From NCBI GenBank assembly GCA_003693705.1, contig RBZT01000853.1:1-64000 (forward strand): a stretch of DNA of 64,000 bases. Direction: 5' to 3'. Numbering within the stretch: the first letter of the stretch is position 1; each line of letters opens with the position of its first letter. The notes under the pieces are model-generated. The model searched no databases and was not told the origin of the DNA. It worked only from the letters and a program-made list of their open reading frames with translations. Origin of the DNA: Polymyxa betae (lineage: Eukaryota; Endomyxa; Phytomyxea; Plasmodiophorida; Plasmodiophoridae). Positions 9,035-21,719 of the stretch are shown here, in pieces. The position numbers and the translations under genes were made by a program.

Positions 9035-12000
9035 TTATGTCGTAACTGTAATAAGGAATGGTGATCCTGAAATATGCTGCACTGAAGAGAACAGGTTGGT
9101 CTGAGGTATGACGGTTCTTGTTTGTGAAGTCGAAGACCATTCTAGCTTAGCCTGTCCAGTACCTGTTGTTTTACGAAACTCCATCTTAACGCTGTATAGT
9201 AGCGATGCTGTCGGGAACGTGTACGTTCCATTGTATACTCCTATTTTCCAGTTACTTTCCACGGCTTTGCAACGGTTCATGACCAACATACCCGAGCTAC
9301 TCGACCATGAGTCGATAATCAGAATATCATCGACCCAGAGCCGAGCTTGTTCGTAAACGGTGCAGTAGAACGTATATGTTTGAGCATAAAGAGGTCGGAG
9401 ATAGCCAGACCAACGAACTGAAATATAATCCTGTTTCCTGGTTCAATACTGAAGACATGAAATCGCAATCGCCATGACCTTAGCAGTTGCTGTGATGAGA
9501 TCAGTCCCCCATTGAAAATCAACAAATTTGTCTATTCGGTTCATGATATGATCGCCATCAAGCCATCTGTTATGGAAATATTCGCCCAACAGACCATCAC
9601 CTGATGAAGACGAGCCACTTGCTAACATGACATTGTACCGGTATTTGCCAATGGCTGGCAGAGTATATCTGGCGATTCGCCAACTGAGTTTGGTTTGATT
9701 TCAATATACCAAACACATACCCAATCACGTAGTTTCCATTCCCTGAGTCAGTTACATTCCCTCGTACAATATTGTCGGATTTATCGCTGAACGATATAAA
9801 GAAGAAGTGACCTCCAGTGGTCCTGGAGTTTGAATAGGTATCATATGATTGGACTGTAACCATGTTAAAATTACCTCAGACTACTGTGATAATTGCTTAC
9901 CTGTAAAGCTGGCAACTGAACCTGAATTGGGGGTTGAAGGAGTTCCACCTGAAACAACAGTTGTTGTCGCACTCGCAGCTGAAGGCAATTACTGTTTATA
10001 CAGCCGAACGGAGTTACAATTACCAGCAGGCGAAACGATAGTATTGATGGAAGACCCAATTGATACGCCATTAACAGTTATTGACGTGACATAGGTCCCA
10101 GAGACGGTGGCAGTATAATTACCTAACACAATCTTAATATAAAGCCATTGCTCACAAGAACAACTGACAGATATACGTTCCATCACCGATATCGATTATA
10201 TTAACTGATGCGTAAGACGGGTTGTTGAACATCTACATTCGCGAATGCTCAGCAATGGATATTGCAGCAACCAGGCATGCATACTGTTACTGTGATTGCA
10301 TCACCGCCAACGGCCCGAAGATTGTCTGAAGCATCCTTTACCGTTAGAAGGAATGTGTTCTAATGCGACTGATAAGCTGACATGAAGTATACCAAATTCA
10401 GAAACATTACGGGAGTGCCGGCAATGGCAGCAGTTGCGCCGGATCCAGAGACAATCGTCTTGGCTGAGACATCAATTTAGTCTTTTGGAGATAAATACGA
10501 ATGCGACAGACTTGGACTGGTAGCACCAACGGGGACGTTCAGAGTCCATGGACTTCCGTAAATGTGCTGATTAAAGAGAAGAAGGGACAAGACGTAAGAT
10601 CCAGCTACTGAAAGGATGTGAGCAACACAATTCAAAGTGAAATTAAAAAAAACCAAGGAACCTGAAGCTGTGAACGTGACAGAATACTGTCCTGTGCTGC
10701 TACCAACATTGGTGATAACAGGAGTAATAGTTGTTGGTGAGTATACAGCTACCAGCGACGACGAAAAATTCGCTGCAACACCGATCAGAACAGAGAAATT
10801 TGCTGTGCTTGGTGCTGACCTTGATGCCCACCAGAGATATCTAAATTCCCGTATCTATCTCTGGCTGTGATTGTAACTGAGGTCGATGTTGCAATGGGAA
10901 TCGTTAATGAGTTTAAACAAGTTCCAGAAGCAGTCGTCTTGGCCATGTTTAAAGTTCCTTGAGTAACAGAGATCCCTATTCAAAATGGTTAGCTCTATGA
11001 TAGCTCTAACTTCATATAGAATGTTACCTGTATAGGGAGAAGAGGCAACATTACGATTGTAATACAACGCACTAGATGGTACTATCGTTTTGGAGATAGA
11101 ATCAGAAGACCAGAAAAGTTTCACTTGGGCTTGTCCAACATCAGCTGTATGATCTTGTTATTGCAATGCCCTTGCAGTAATTGAAATATTGAATTACCAT
11201 TAAATTCAATTGTGATGTCTACAGGCAGATTCGACACTAAAACAATATCTCCAAACACATCGCCTGCTCCAAGAGCACTTGTCCAGGCATTGATTACCAT
11301 GATTGCTAAAACAACCTCATCAGAATAACAAGAGAAAGAAGCAGAAATGCAGCGATTACAGTTTATATACAAGCGGACTCCAGTATTGGCATACAGAGGA
11401 ATAGTGAATCGAAATAGTTCTGAGGTCGGCGGAATGATGCTTCCGGTCCAGCGTACAGAGAACCTAGCACAGTTGAGTTATATGACAATCCGATCAATAT
11501 TATGATTTGCTAACATGTCAGCAGGTAAACCCGATACTGATGGTTGATATCCCCAGTCGTGATTGATTGTTGTAGAAAGAATGTTAGACGAATATGCCAC
11601 CGTCATGTACTAATTGGGCGATTATTTGAGGTTCCAGATTGCAATGTGAATACATTACAGGGTCGGAATAATAAGTTGTATCAAGTCCTCCAGCTTGGGC
11701 CAGTTTCACCGAAACTAATCACTTGGTTAATGGAAGAGACATATAATTAAAAGGAAGCAACCTGAATGTGAACCGGCCTGCATTGGTGTATAGGAAACTG
11801 TATACGAGCCAGTTCCCAAATCGGTAAGTGAAACCGGCAACGGTTTTGCATCCGGTTGTGTTACGATCACGTAAAGACGATTGCCGCCACGAACTAGCAA
11901 ATTCGATGCAGAATCTTTCAGATTGATGGTCAATCCAACTGCAGTTCCTGCGACGGAACTTGACAGGCCAGTTCCAGCGATCTTGGTCAGAGTTAATATT

Positions 12001-14936
12001 TGCAATGTCGTTATAATCACAAAATATGATACCGTTGAGGTAGAAGCCACAGCAGCTCCAGCAGCTACATTGACAGTGAAAGGGCTTCCAGATATATGCG
12101 ATCCACCGATCTAATCAACGTTTATCTCATAGCGATATATAGAAATTCAGTAATCAAACCTGTACGGACAGCGAACAGGAAGATCCTTTAGTCGTGGGGG
12201 TGTACGACACAGAATAGATTCCTGCGCCAAGCCAAGACGACAATCCAGTTACCGACCTAAAATCGGCTTACGGTTGGTGTCTCAATGGGATGATCTCAGA
12301 GAATTTCTACCCGCAATTCAGCGTTGTTACGATAGTTGCAGAATCAGTTGCTATTAGGTTTGACTGCGAATCGCGAACAGAAACATTAAACGTCTGCTGA
12401 ACACCTAGAAGCAAAGACTAAGCGATGGCCATTCAAACATGGCGGTACATACCTGACACAGCATTTGAAAGTGATGGTCCTGTTGCAGTCGAAGTTGAAG
12501 CAACAGCAGGTCCAGGAGATACCGTCACCGTATATGGATTCCCACTAATATTAAAACCCCCTGATTGTACTACCATCGTATATCTATAAAATCAGTCACC
12601 TTACAAATGAAAAGGGATGTGAGCACTTACACTCCTACCAGGGTTGGAGTGTACAGAGCTGTGTACACACCGGACCCAATATGAGAAATTGAGTCTTGTG
12701 CCAAACTTGCAGGGCCTGTCAATGCCAATGTAAAAGTGACACTGCCACCACCTGTTGTAAGCTGGTTGCCGAATTCGTCACGAGCGGTGATTGAAAATGA
12801 GGACTGCACTCCTGCAACAGCAGTTGTGGATGGTGTAGCCGTACAGCTGAAGTCTGAGCTCAGAAGCTTATCCGTTTCAAAGTCACAGCAGGAACTTACT
12901 TTGCAATGCTGACAGAACCAACAGCAACAGTTACGGAAAATGAACCAGAAGAAGTCAAGATAGGTGTAGTCCCAATTTTAACAGCCACTGTCAGTGAGCC
13001 GCTAGACATGATTAAACAGAAAGCCAGCAACAAGCAGACATGAATTAAACCTGATTGTTGGCGTGTAATAAACTTGATAGAGCCCATTGCTTAGATATGT
13101 CACACCAGCTGACGGAGCATTCGTTCCCGATAATGTCACTTTGACGGGATCGGTTCCCCCTGTGACATTGTTGGAGTACATATCACGAGCCTGATACAGC
13201 TTCAGTTCAACAAATGACATGTCAAACGATCCCGACCTGGATCCAGAAAGTCGCTGATACACCAACGGAAGCCAACGTTAATCCTGGACCATATGCAATA
13301 GAATTACCTGTTAAGCGTCAATCTTAATTGTTGCTGAATTTGGAATTGTTACCAGGAGAAGTCGCGGCAGGAGCACAAGAGACAGAAAACGGACTTCCAA
13401 CAATGTGAAGACCGCCTAGCTTGACGGCAAGATAATAGGATCCAGTAGTATAGGTACTCCAAGAACCATTATATGTGGATCCAGATACATACGAAATGGA
13501 GGTATTTACAGACCCGGGACCGGTCCCAGTAATAGACCAGACAGCGTTCGATGATTGAGCAGTTAACGGGTTTCCAAATTGATCCTGTGAATGTTTAAGC
13601 ACAAACCCAAGGATAACGAATCACTTGTTACCTGGGCGGTAATCGAAAAATAATTCCCAGTTGATGCTGTACCGGCTGTGATTGGAGATAGAAGTCCTGT
13701 TCCAGACGCTGAAGTCTTCAAATTGCTTGGAGGATCTCCTTCTTTAAGCACGATTCCTTTGAAAGGCGAATTGGCAATCTGGAGTAATCCATTAACAGAA
13801 ATCTCTCATTCGTACTCAGCAATGTACTTGATCAATGTTATACAAAGCTGTTGCAGGAATCACGTCTTTAGCGACAGATGGTGCAGACCACATTAAGTCG
13901 ATATTAGCACTTCCGGTGACCTTGTGATAATATCTCAGAGACAACGGCAACGTGTAACAGCGCGACAAACCTCGCGGTAATCAATCTTGATATCGTGAAG
14001 GAAGTTTGCGGTTAAAGCAACGTTGGCCCATGATTCGTTGCAACAAGTATCCCACTTATCGATAACCAGACGTCTGTCAAGCCATAATCGAACGCCATCA
14101 TCTGCTGTGACATAAAGAGTGTATGTCTATAAGTGTAGATTTCCTTAACTTCTGGACACTGATCAACAAACAACATCAGACCTGTGAATACGAAGGTTTG
14201 AGTTTGCCCTCCCATCTGATGGAGACATAATCGACTCCATAAGTAGTCAGCGCTCCCAAGCCCCAATCGAATGAAATTGTCGGGTCAATTCGGTTTATCG
14301 CAGGTGAGTTTAAAAACCACATGTTGTCGTAATATTTGCCTCGTAAGCCACCGACATTAGCAAGTCCTTAGAATCTCTGTAAGGACACTGCCGAGTTTCC
14401 AAGTAAAAAGACTCTACCAATGCTTAAGTCGTAAGTTCCTGCTACTTCAGGATCATACACAGCCGTATATGTTCCATCAGAATTATCTTTTACTGTTCCG
14501 ACAACCCAGTTTGGTCCATTAGAGACCTAAATTTCATCAATACGTTGAAAACAAACATCGATATTTCATACAGAGATACGGCTTGATGACAGACAAGATT
14601 TCGAAGCTACGTTTGGAGAAGTGTAAGGTGAACAAGATGATTGGCAAGAGGCCGTGAAAGAATTGGCATCGCAAGATGCATTGGTCGTATATAGTTCGGC
14701 AACGAACAGGTCGCCTCCAACGCCCGTATTAACATTCACGCTGGTCTTGGCTGTAATCGTCACTTGTCGATTAGCCTGTGTCGAATTAACCCTTGATGGA
14801 TTCGTCTACATGGATCTCAGCAGGGCCTAAGCAGTTATATCTGTGAACCTACAGCAGCTGTGGCTGTCGAGCTAGGCCCATAAGTGGTAGCTTCTACAAC
14901 AGTACTTAAAACAAAAATGACGCAGATTATAATCAT
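9035..14936 (-). CDS. Secreted PA14 and filamin-type Ig repeat protein
   Basis: A 5.9-kb gene of many exons and short introns. The first exon encodes a signal peptide (MIIICVIFVLSTVVEA) and splices with a GTAGGT donor to a beta-rich repeat with paired cysteines. A PA14 domain follows at about 14,300-13,930: DPTISFDWGLGAL, DYVSIRWEG, DDGVRLWLD. A long series of filamin/Ig-like repeats fills about 13,750-9,700, recognised by D-x-x-GN (DQFGNPLT, DEFGNQLT), GSGVYTALYTPT and GSPFSV motifs. A second PA14 domain starts with GLLGEYFHNRWLDG and DFQWG near 9,560. The protein ends in a filamin strand, ISGSPFLITVTT. Expected size is about 1,700 residues. PA14 often binds carbohydrate, so a surface or matrix adhesin is likely. 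Exact exon borders were not all resolved. No membrane anchor was seen at the end. Confidence 0.7.
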
Positions 14937-15629
14937 CAGCAGATGGAGTTTTAAAATTGAGATCCGAGGTGATGTAAGCTGCAGACAAGAAGCAGCCCGA
15001 GTTTGGTCATACTGCAGCCTCCTTTATGGGAGTTGTAATAACGATGTAACCAAATGTTTACTATAGATAGTGGTTTTATAGGTGTCGCAGCCTCGCTACA
15101 CATGAACATTACTTTTTGAGGTTTCCTATCGAGGATTCATATCATGTTAATTCGATAAGCAGGTTTGCTGAGATATTGGATCCAATTCAATGTCACCTGC
15201 ACAGTGGTGATCTTCACTTAGATATCCAATAATCTGCCTTTAACCGCTTTTAAGCGGAATAAGTCTATACAGACAAATCGTTGCAGTTAATATTGACACA
15301 GGCCAACTTGGGAAATTGACTGAGTTCTTTATTTTGATATATCTCGAAACTGCATAAATGGAAATTAGCACATTATTGACACGTTTCAACTTCATCGTTG
15401 TCTCCTAAAACTGCATGAAAATTATTACGTAAAGTTGGAAATTATCTTAAATTACCGAATCCACTTCACAAATTGACATACACAGCTTCCAACCAAAACT
15501 GTGCAGAGAGTCATTCCTAAATGCAAAAATGTGAGGCAGGTTATGGCGGACCCTCTTGCCATAAGTTCGGGAACGATTCTGAAGAGAGAATAAATAAGAT
15601 TCTAAGAACAACAAGAACTCATAGTAGTG
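14937..15629. other. Intergenic, no gene recognised
   Basis: The stretch upstream of the PA14-filamin start and downstream of the polytopic membrane gene is A/T-rich. A small top-strand frame of 60 residues at 14,884 is antisense to the signal-peptide exon and is not believed. Part of the left half should be the promoter of the PA14-filamin gene. Confidence 0.3.
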
Positions 15630-17249
15630 TTACGTGCTGGCGAGAGTCATCACCGCGCTACGGCCCAGAGCTGGCATCAATAAAACAGCAAGAGCACCGG
15701 CCCAATATGATTGAAAGTAGAGAGCATAGAATAATACCACTGGAAATACCTGAAAACGACTCTCAGAGCGGCAAAACAGAATCAGATTTCGGAACGAACA
15801 GCGAAATCGGTCATACTGTTCGTGAGCCGATTTAAGAAATCGACCCGCTGAACGATAAAATCTAGGGCCAGAATTCCGGCTTGACATATAAGAAGGATAA
15901 TGTGCACGATCAAGGCAAACAAGGTCGGGATAAGCATCGATAACACTATCAATGTAAAGATCCAAGAATGCCTTAGAAAATGTTAAAACGAAACAAATGG
16001 GAATGGGAACAGATTACCAAGCAAAATAGAGTAGAACCAGCCTCAAAGCTATTGATACCAGTGAATGAAAAACATGTAAAGGGCGGATGTCTTCTGCAGG
16101 GACATAATCCTAAAGAAAAATTCAAAATCGATTTGGAGATGGAAGATCTGTGCGACCTTCAGAATTAGCAATAAATAGGGCACGAATGACACCCATCTAA
16201 TCAGAGATGCGTGTGGGCTCCAGTAGCTTAACGAATATAGCATCATGTTCGTCATCAAAGAGAGAATACGTTCAGGGCTGTTGGAGAACATTGGTTCGTA
16301 AAGATCAACCGGAATAAGCCATAGCTAAATGAAGCAATCAATTCCAGCTCTATTCATGCACGACTTCGAGAAAACCTTCCGTCCTGTGAAAACACCCAGA
16401 GCGATGCTAAACGATATGATGGAGAATGCTTTGAATAAATAACCGGAATATGGGCTTAATAATGACCAGGAAAAGAGAAATAAGACTAGAAGGGCGCTGG
16501 AATGATATCTGATAAATTAAGTTGTAAAACGCGATAACTTCAATCTGCAAGCGCTCAATTCACCTATAATAAGCTTCCACCAAGTGCCTATAGTTTTGAT
16601 TTAAGTGAGGACAACAGTTAGACCTTACAACTTACTTATCTAGTACCTGAAGAAACGCTAACGATGGAGATGGGAAATCAGCCGGTAACGGGATTTCTGA
16701 AGTCTAAGCAGGGAAATTCAGTTCAGTATATCGATGTACCATATTGCCTACAGATGGATGCAGTCCAGCTACGAAGAGCATTCTGATATTAGTTGCATAG
16801 TTGGGGTCGTTAAGAAGCACTTCGATTTTCGCACGAGTTTCTTCAGGTACTATACGACACCTATTGAAATTTGGCTATACAACAACGGAATAATTACCAT
16901 TGGTCATTCGAAATAATGTCATCAGAATTTCATCTGCAGTCACGTCCAGGATATGAAACTTCTCGAAACGGCTCAGCATCGGCCATAGCCAACGGATCTG
17001 AGCACAAACTGCTCAGAAAAACGGTCGGAACGTCGAGCAAGAATCATACCTCCTTTTCACCGCCACCGATAACGAAACATGTCTGTTGATCGTTTTCACA
17101 TTCACGGACGGACGCTTCTAAACGACAAGTTTAGGCAGATTACCGTATATCGCATTCGGCGCTTAATATACGGCTTGGTTTATCAGACGACGCCGCAGAG
17201 CTTGTCGTTGAGTGCTTATTTCGCCTTGGGGGAGGTCGACGGGGCGGCA
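15630..17249 (-). CDS. Polytopic membrane protein, incomplete exon model
   Basis: A good start is MPPRRPPPRRNKHSTT, followed by a Ser-rich cytosolic-looking part. Further left are a soluble helical piece (VPEETRAKIEVLLNDPNY, RMLFVAGLHPSVGN) and several strongly hydrophobic segments. These include SGYLFKAFSIISFSIALGV, YLLLILKVAQIF and HSWIFTLIVLSMLIPTLFAL. Each lies between GT-AG-like gaps, but I could not join all exons in one frame and the last exon is uncertain. At least five membrane helices are expected. No channel, transporter or receptor family is recognised. A further extracellular-looking exon to the right (17,330-17,537: DYTDTPYYQTVASAWVTFGV) may belong to it or to another gene. Confidence 0.4.
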
Positions 17250-17825
17250 TCGAGCCTAATAGTGAAATCGATCTGGCCTGGGACCGGTTTTAATTTCCCG
17301 GGGCTTTATTATTACTCCGGGAATGAACGTTAGGCGTTAGCTGCAATATGGAGATAGGCTGACAGCTTCAAACTGCCGACACCAAATGTCACCCAAGCTG
17401 AGGCTACAGTCTGATAATATGGTGTATCAGTATAATCTCTGCTTTCAGTATTGGAGACAGGAAGAGTGGGATTTTACACTGGCCGCAATAGTGTCAAGAG
17501 CTGATAGGCGTCGAAGTTCAACAGCCTCTATAATCATGACGAAGAGTAGTGAACATTTCAAGTTTGCATAAATCACCCACGATTGGCGAGTAGAAACGAT
17601 TCTCCAATCGAATCGTTTCCTTGGCTATAGGTTTGGAATAGTAGTGCGTTGTGAAAGGAACCCTGCTATATTGCCACGATTGGTTATAGCTTGGTTAAAC
17701 CGATCCGAGATATCCATACAAACATACGAAATCCACAAAGGAATCTTATTCGTTGAAACGTTTCTTCCGACGTCCGAGGAGGACTAAGAGGAGAGTCTGA
17801 TAATGCGTTCACCCTCATTTAACTT
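17250..17825. other. Intergenic, possible extra minus-strand exon
   Basis: On the minus strand, 17,330-17,537 reads MIIEAVELRRLSALDTIAA and, in another frame, DYTDTPYYQTVASAWVTFGV. Both are protein-like, which suggests a spliced first exon of a leftward gene. The rest, up to the start of the plus-strand gene at 17,826, shows no coding signal and should be promoter. Confidence 0.25.
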
Positions 17826-18379
17826 ATGATAGCAATGTCTTTCGCCAGTCATCTCAATTTAAGCCGGCGCCTGTTCTCTGGGATGGCGTCAGAAGCGGCA
17901 CAGGCTGCCAGTTCGGCAGCACGCGAAGTTGGCGAAAAGGCTGCCAGAGTCGGGAGTGCTTCTGGCGAGCGGGCCGCGAAGATTGGCGGTTCGTGGCGCG
18001 AGCGGGTCGGTTATTTCATGGCTGGCGTTGCTGTCACTGCAATTTTTGGCTACGTTCGTATTCAGGTATGTTTTTCTGAGAAGATAATAGCCACGTCTTG
18101 CTTCGAGCAAACTTTCCGCATTGTGCTGTTGCCATTAAGAATTTTCACTTTGCTTGGTTGGTTTCAACCATTATAAACCTGGCTTGTTTTTTAATTCTTT
18201 GTTAAAAGAGATTAGATTCCACTGATTGCCTTTTTCTGAGTTATGATGGCATTCGGATTACGTTGAACTTAATCAAACACTAGGATGACGTATGGGGCTC
18301 AGCGTCGCGAATTGAAGATTCTATATCCTCGCTGAAGTCCCGGGTAAAATTATTGGAAAAGATCGCCTCCACCAAATAA
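17826..18379 (+). CDS. Small mitochondrial-type protein with one membrane helix, 111 aa
   Basis: Exons 17826-18065 and 18284-18379 join in phase across a 218-base intron, which is long for this genome. The N-terminus (MIAMSFASHLNLSRRLFSGM) is basic and amphipathic like a mitochondrial presequence. An Ala-rich helix follows (EAAQAASSAAREVGEKAARV), then a membrane segment (VGYFMAGVAVTAIFGYVRIQ) and a C-terminal coiled coil (RIEDSISSLKSRVKLLEKI). This layout fits a small inner-membrane assembly or organising protein. No named family is recognised. Confidence 0.65.
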
Positions 18380-18939
18380 CAATCGCATGCTTATTGTCAA
18401 TATAGTAATTTTAAAGTGCAGCTTCATTTGATTCTGCTATCTCTGCTTTAGGACTATCATCAGTGAGTTTTCCCGGGCTCAAGCAGATGACTGCACCACG
18501 TCCACGTTTGCTTGTGTGAATGCAGCTCACGTGCCGTAATGGTGAGAGACCCTTGCATCGCTATGTCTCAGGGTCTGACGAACCGATCCGATTCTACAAC
18601 TTTTTTCGAAAAACAACAACCCGCTTGCGATTTTATTGATGCATAGACAAGTTACGCACAGCAAACTGAGGTCAGTTCGTCTCATATGCAATCCAAAGTC
18701 GGCGAACTGCCACAGCCGTAGGCATCCCTTCACGTATGAATACCATGAATTTAGGCATGGACGTTGACTCAATCTATTTGCAGTTGGATGCTGACTTTCC
18801 TGCCAACATCTAAACATTTTATCTACCAACTGTCCATGTTCTGTATTATCTAGGCCTAATCAACTCAGCGGATGCAATGTATGGTTTGGAAGTTCCATCT
18901 ATTTATCGCCAGAAAAAGCGTCGGTCGAGTGGTCATTTC
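18380..18939. other. Intergenic, 3' regions of two convergent genes
   Basis: A 100-codon minus-strand frame at 18,527-18,829 has no protein-like composition or exon support and is not called. The stretch is probably untranslated sequence of the flanking genes. Confidence 0.3.
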
Positions 18940-19161
18940 TTAGAGCTTGATGAGTGGATGACAGTTCACATGAGCTTTGTTAGCGCTGAGCTCTTTATGA
19001 AGTGACTGAGCGGCTGCTTCCTCATCGAATATCAACGTGATATGTTTGCCATCGCCTTTGTCGTATTTCGTTGGGGTGTGGCCCTTGTTGCCACGAATTG
19101 CTTGTCGCAGTTGTTCGGCCCCAGTGTCGTCCAGAACGTCAACCTTCAACTGAAATGGCAT
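18940..19161 (-). CDS. Small hypothetical protein, 73 aa
   Basis: A single exon from ATG to stop. The sequence is charged and soluble, with an apparent beta-alpha alternation: MPFQLKVDVLDDTGAEQLRQ, then a basic loop (GNKGHTPTKYDKGDGKH), ITLIFDEEAAAQSLHKEL and a short C-terminus ending PLIKL. No family is recognised. Composition and codon pattern look like real protein, but a 73-residue frame can occur by chance. Confidence 0.5.
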   Translation of the reverse strand: MPFQLKVDVLDDTGAEQLRQAIRGNKGHTPTKYDKGDGKHITLIFDEEAAAQSLHKELSANKAHVNCHPLIKL

Positions 19162-19181
19162 CCTGGATCACGATCAAATCA

Positions 19182-19581
19182 AATGTTGAATGAAATCATA
19201 ACGTGGGCTGGCTCCCACCAAACCTTCTAGATATTTTGGAACGATCGCAATTTGGATCAGATTGATGAGCTGTACCTAGTCGAAACTGATTGATTATCAG
19301 AGATATTCTCCGATCTCGATTCTCGCACGAATAAGATAAATAACGAAATTAAAGTTCACCCTGACTCTAAAGCATTCGAACCAGAGCACCCGTTGCCATC
19401 TGTTCGGACCGATATGCTAAACATCGAACACGAGAGACACATTATTTTTTACGCTTCTTGTGTGTAGGCAGCGGGTCTGACCCTGGATGCAATTCGGATA
19501 ATCTATAAACGCATGGTGCCTGTTCTTTCCCTTTATATGAAGCTTGTTCCGTTTCAAAATGCTACTTGCTGGAAAGTTTGA
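19182..19581 (+). pseudogene. Protein-like frame with in-frame stops, possible spliced gene or relic
   Basis: One reading frame gives convincing protein on both sides of its stops: IFWNDRNLDQIDELYLVETD, then after TGA at 19,291 LSEIFSDLDSRTNKINNEIK and KAFEPEHPLPSVRTDMLNIE, then after TAG at 19,465 AAGLTLDAIRIIYKRMVPVL. The second stop can be removed by a 66-base GT-AG intron that keeps frame (donor after LPS, pyrimidine-rich acceptor TTTTTACGCTTCTTGTGTGTAG region). The first would need an intron of only ~22 bases, shorter than any other here. It is therefore either a gene whose introns I have not placed or a decaying copy. Product unknown. Confidence 0.35.
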
Positions 19582-19801
19582 GTTTGAGAAGTTTGAAAAG
19601 ATGATCGTTGTGATCTGCAGACTGAAGCAATATTTTTTTGTTTGAAAATGGTTCCATCTATATAATTGCTTGCAAATTACAGTACTAAAATGCTGCTGAG
19701 ACCTAATCGCATCCTAGTGTGTAAAAAATAGAAACTTGACACGCGATCATTTCCATCTTAAAATAGAGTATGGCCTGGACGTTTTTCTTAAGCTTGCGAA
19801 A

Positions 19802-19981
19802 ATGTCAGTACCAAATGGGTATTTCCAAGAGCATCGCGCCGTTCATCTTGAACAACAGGCATTCTTCACAATTAAGCATACTACCCAACGACGAATCACT
19901 CTTGTGATGATCCTAATCTTCGCAATCTCTCTACTGGTTCTCTATCACGGTCAATCTAAAAGGCTGCAATCCTGTTTTTAG
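19802..19981 (+). CDS. Possible small single-pass membrane protein
   Basis: A 59-residue frame from an internal ATG has a polar N-terminal half (MSVPNGYFQEHRAVHLEQQA) and one strong membrane helix (ITLVMILIFAISLLVLYH) followed by a basic end. It could be a free-standing small protein or the signal-anchor exon of a larger gene. The downstream sequence to 20,160 does not continue it. Low confidence because of the length. The flanking stretches 19,582-19,801 and 19,982-20,160 hold nothing else recognised. Confidence 0.3.
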   Translation: MSVPNGYFQEHRAVHLEQQAFFTIKHTTQRRITLVMILIFAISLLVLYHGQSKRLQSCF

Positions 19982-20160
19982 AGCGACGGCCACCAATCCA
20001 GCGACTTTTGAACAAATAAGCTCTCAAACAAGCGTTGAACTTTCTATATATATCAAGGCAATATCAAGTACACATTATACTGAGTTGTGAAAGCAATAGT
20101 TCGCTGTATATTGACTGAGGATAGCTAACAAATCCAAAACCCATGTTTTATGCAGCAAGC

Positions 20161-21719
20161 TTAATACTTGTAATTTGCTTGATATAAGCTTGCGCTGGCG
20201 GAAGCAGAGTCCTGCCCACCAAATTTGCCAGTAGATGCCTCACTGTTGGATTGAGCTCTGAACAGCAGCGCTTTCTGCGCAGCAACAACGTTTTCTTTTT
20301 TGCCAGCCCAAGTCTTCAGAACAGTTGCTTGTAAGGCACGGCCGTAAGAGAACGTCAACGCCCCTACGACAATGTGATTAAGTCAAAAGGAAACTACACC
20401 TAACGTAAAATACGCACATGGCCTGACTAGGTCAACTTTGTTCATTTCATTCAAATGCTGAGTTGCTTCAGCTTCAGACTGGCCCCCGGACAAGAAAGTA
20501 ATGCCCGGGACAGCAGCTGGAACGGTACGTCGCAAAACCAACACGGTAGCCTGAAGAAGGCAGCGTACATGTCAACTAGAGAATTACCATGGCAACAGAA
20601 CGACTAACCATTGCAATTTGTTCAGGGGTATACTTGATCTTACATTGCTCTCCAGGGCAAACCATGCTAAACAGTATGGGATCAATGTGGAGGGAATTTT
20701 TCCAGATTGTAGTACTTAGGCTTCAGCAGCGTCCCTTCCAAGAAAACGTTGTGTTCAGCAAGAGCAGCATATACTACAGAAAGAACAGTAGATGTTACAT
20801 TCATGGCAGTGATCTAGAAGATTACATAAATCGTCAAATCGCATCGTGATTACATGCAAAACCAACCAGGTCATGATCTCCATCCATTAGAATTTCCGGT
20901 TCAACGATTGGAACCAATCCGTTTGCCTGGAAGCATTTACTTTCAACTAAACCAAAGCTGGGTATGCAGGCATACCTGACAAATGCTGGCATAACGAGCC
21001 AAAACATTGGCATTTTCCAGAATAGCAAGCTTGGAAGGGCAACCCTTGCCAATCTTTAAAACACATCGCCTTTACAAGTGTCAACCGACTTGACAGCAAT
21101 TATCGAATATGATACCATTTGGCGAAACGCGCACCAGCATTGTAATACTTTTGGCAGCGTTGAGCCAAGTCATCGAGACCTTGAGTAGTAGTTTCGCTAT
21201 CGGTCCCCAGAAGCTCAACGGTGCCCTTTTAAGAAGTCACGTACAGCCAGGTTTCCAGATCGTCAGCAATACCTTATCAACTTTGATACCGACAACAATG
21301 CCAAGCTGCTTCAACACTTCAGAGAATGGCTTGCCATCGGCCGTTTTCTGAAACAGCGTCTCTTCATACAAGATTGCACCGCCAAGAAACTTTCCTATTT
21401 CTAAAAAAAACTAAGATGAAGCGGTAAACAGGAGCAATGCTGGGAACGACCTGCACCGGCAGTAAACAGAAGCTCGCGATAAGCGCGGCGATTCTCTTCA
21501 GTATTTTCGACCTTGATGCCATCGAACCGCTTCCCTATAATTAACTTGAGTGGAGTAGGAAAAGCAATACATACAGTAAGGCAAACCAATTGTGCCGGTA
21601 GATTCATCAGCAGCCAAAATCCCTTTGCCTGGTGACACAATCGCTTTGGCCGTAGCCATGAGCTCTTCTCCAAACTTGAGGTAGGCAGGATATTTGGGAA
21701 CATGAGCAGTGGTAGACAT
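20161..21719 (-). CDS. Fructose-bisphosphate aldolase, class I
   Basis: Glycolytic enzyme splitting fructose-1,6-bisphosphate into two triose phosphates through a Schiff base. Ten exons joined through nine short introns give a full-length protein of about 360 residues. N-terminal marks are [20 protein letters not shown] and [10 protein letters not shown]. The centre has FAKWRCVLKIG, with the catalytic-site Lys, and [20 protein letters not shown]. The Schiff-base Lys is in [10 protein letters not shown], whose codon for Asn is split by an intron. The phosphate-binding region is [11 protein letters not shown], and the C-terminal part is [10 protein letters not shown] ending in ANYKY, keeping the Tyr important for activity. 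All active-site landmarks I looked for are present. Confidence 0.96.

Noticed and set aside
18527-18829. 100-codon minus-strand frame
   Set aside because: No domain, odd composition, and located in the likely 3' untranslated region of two convergent genes.
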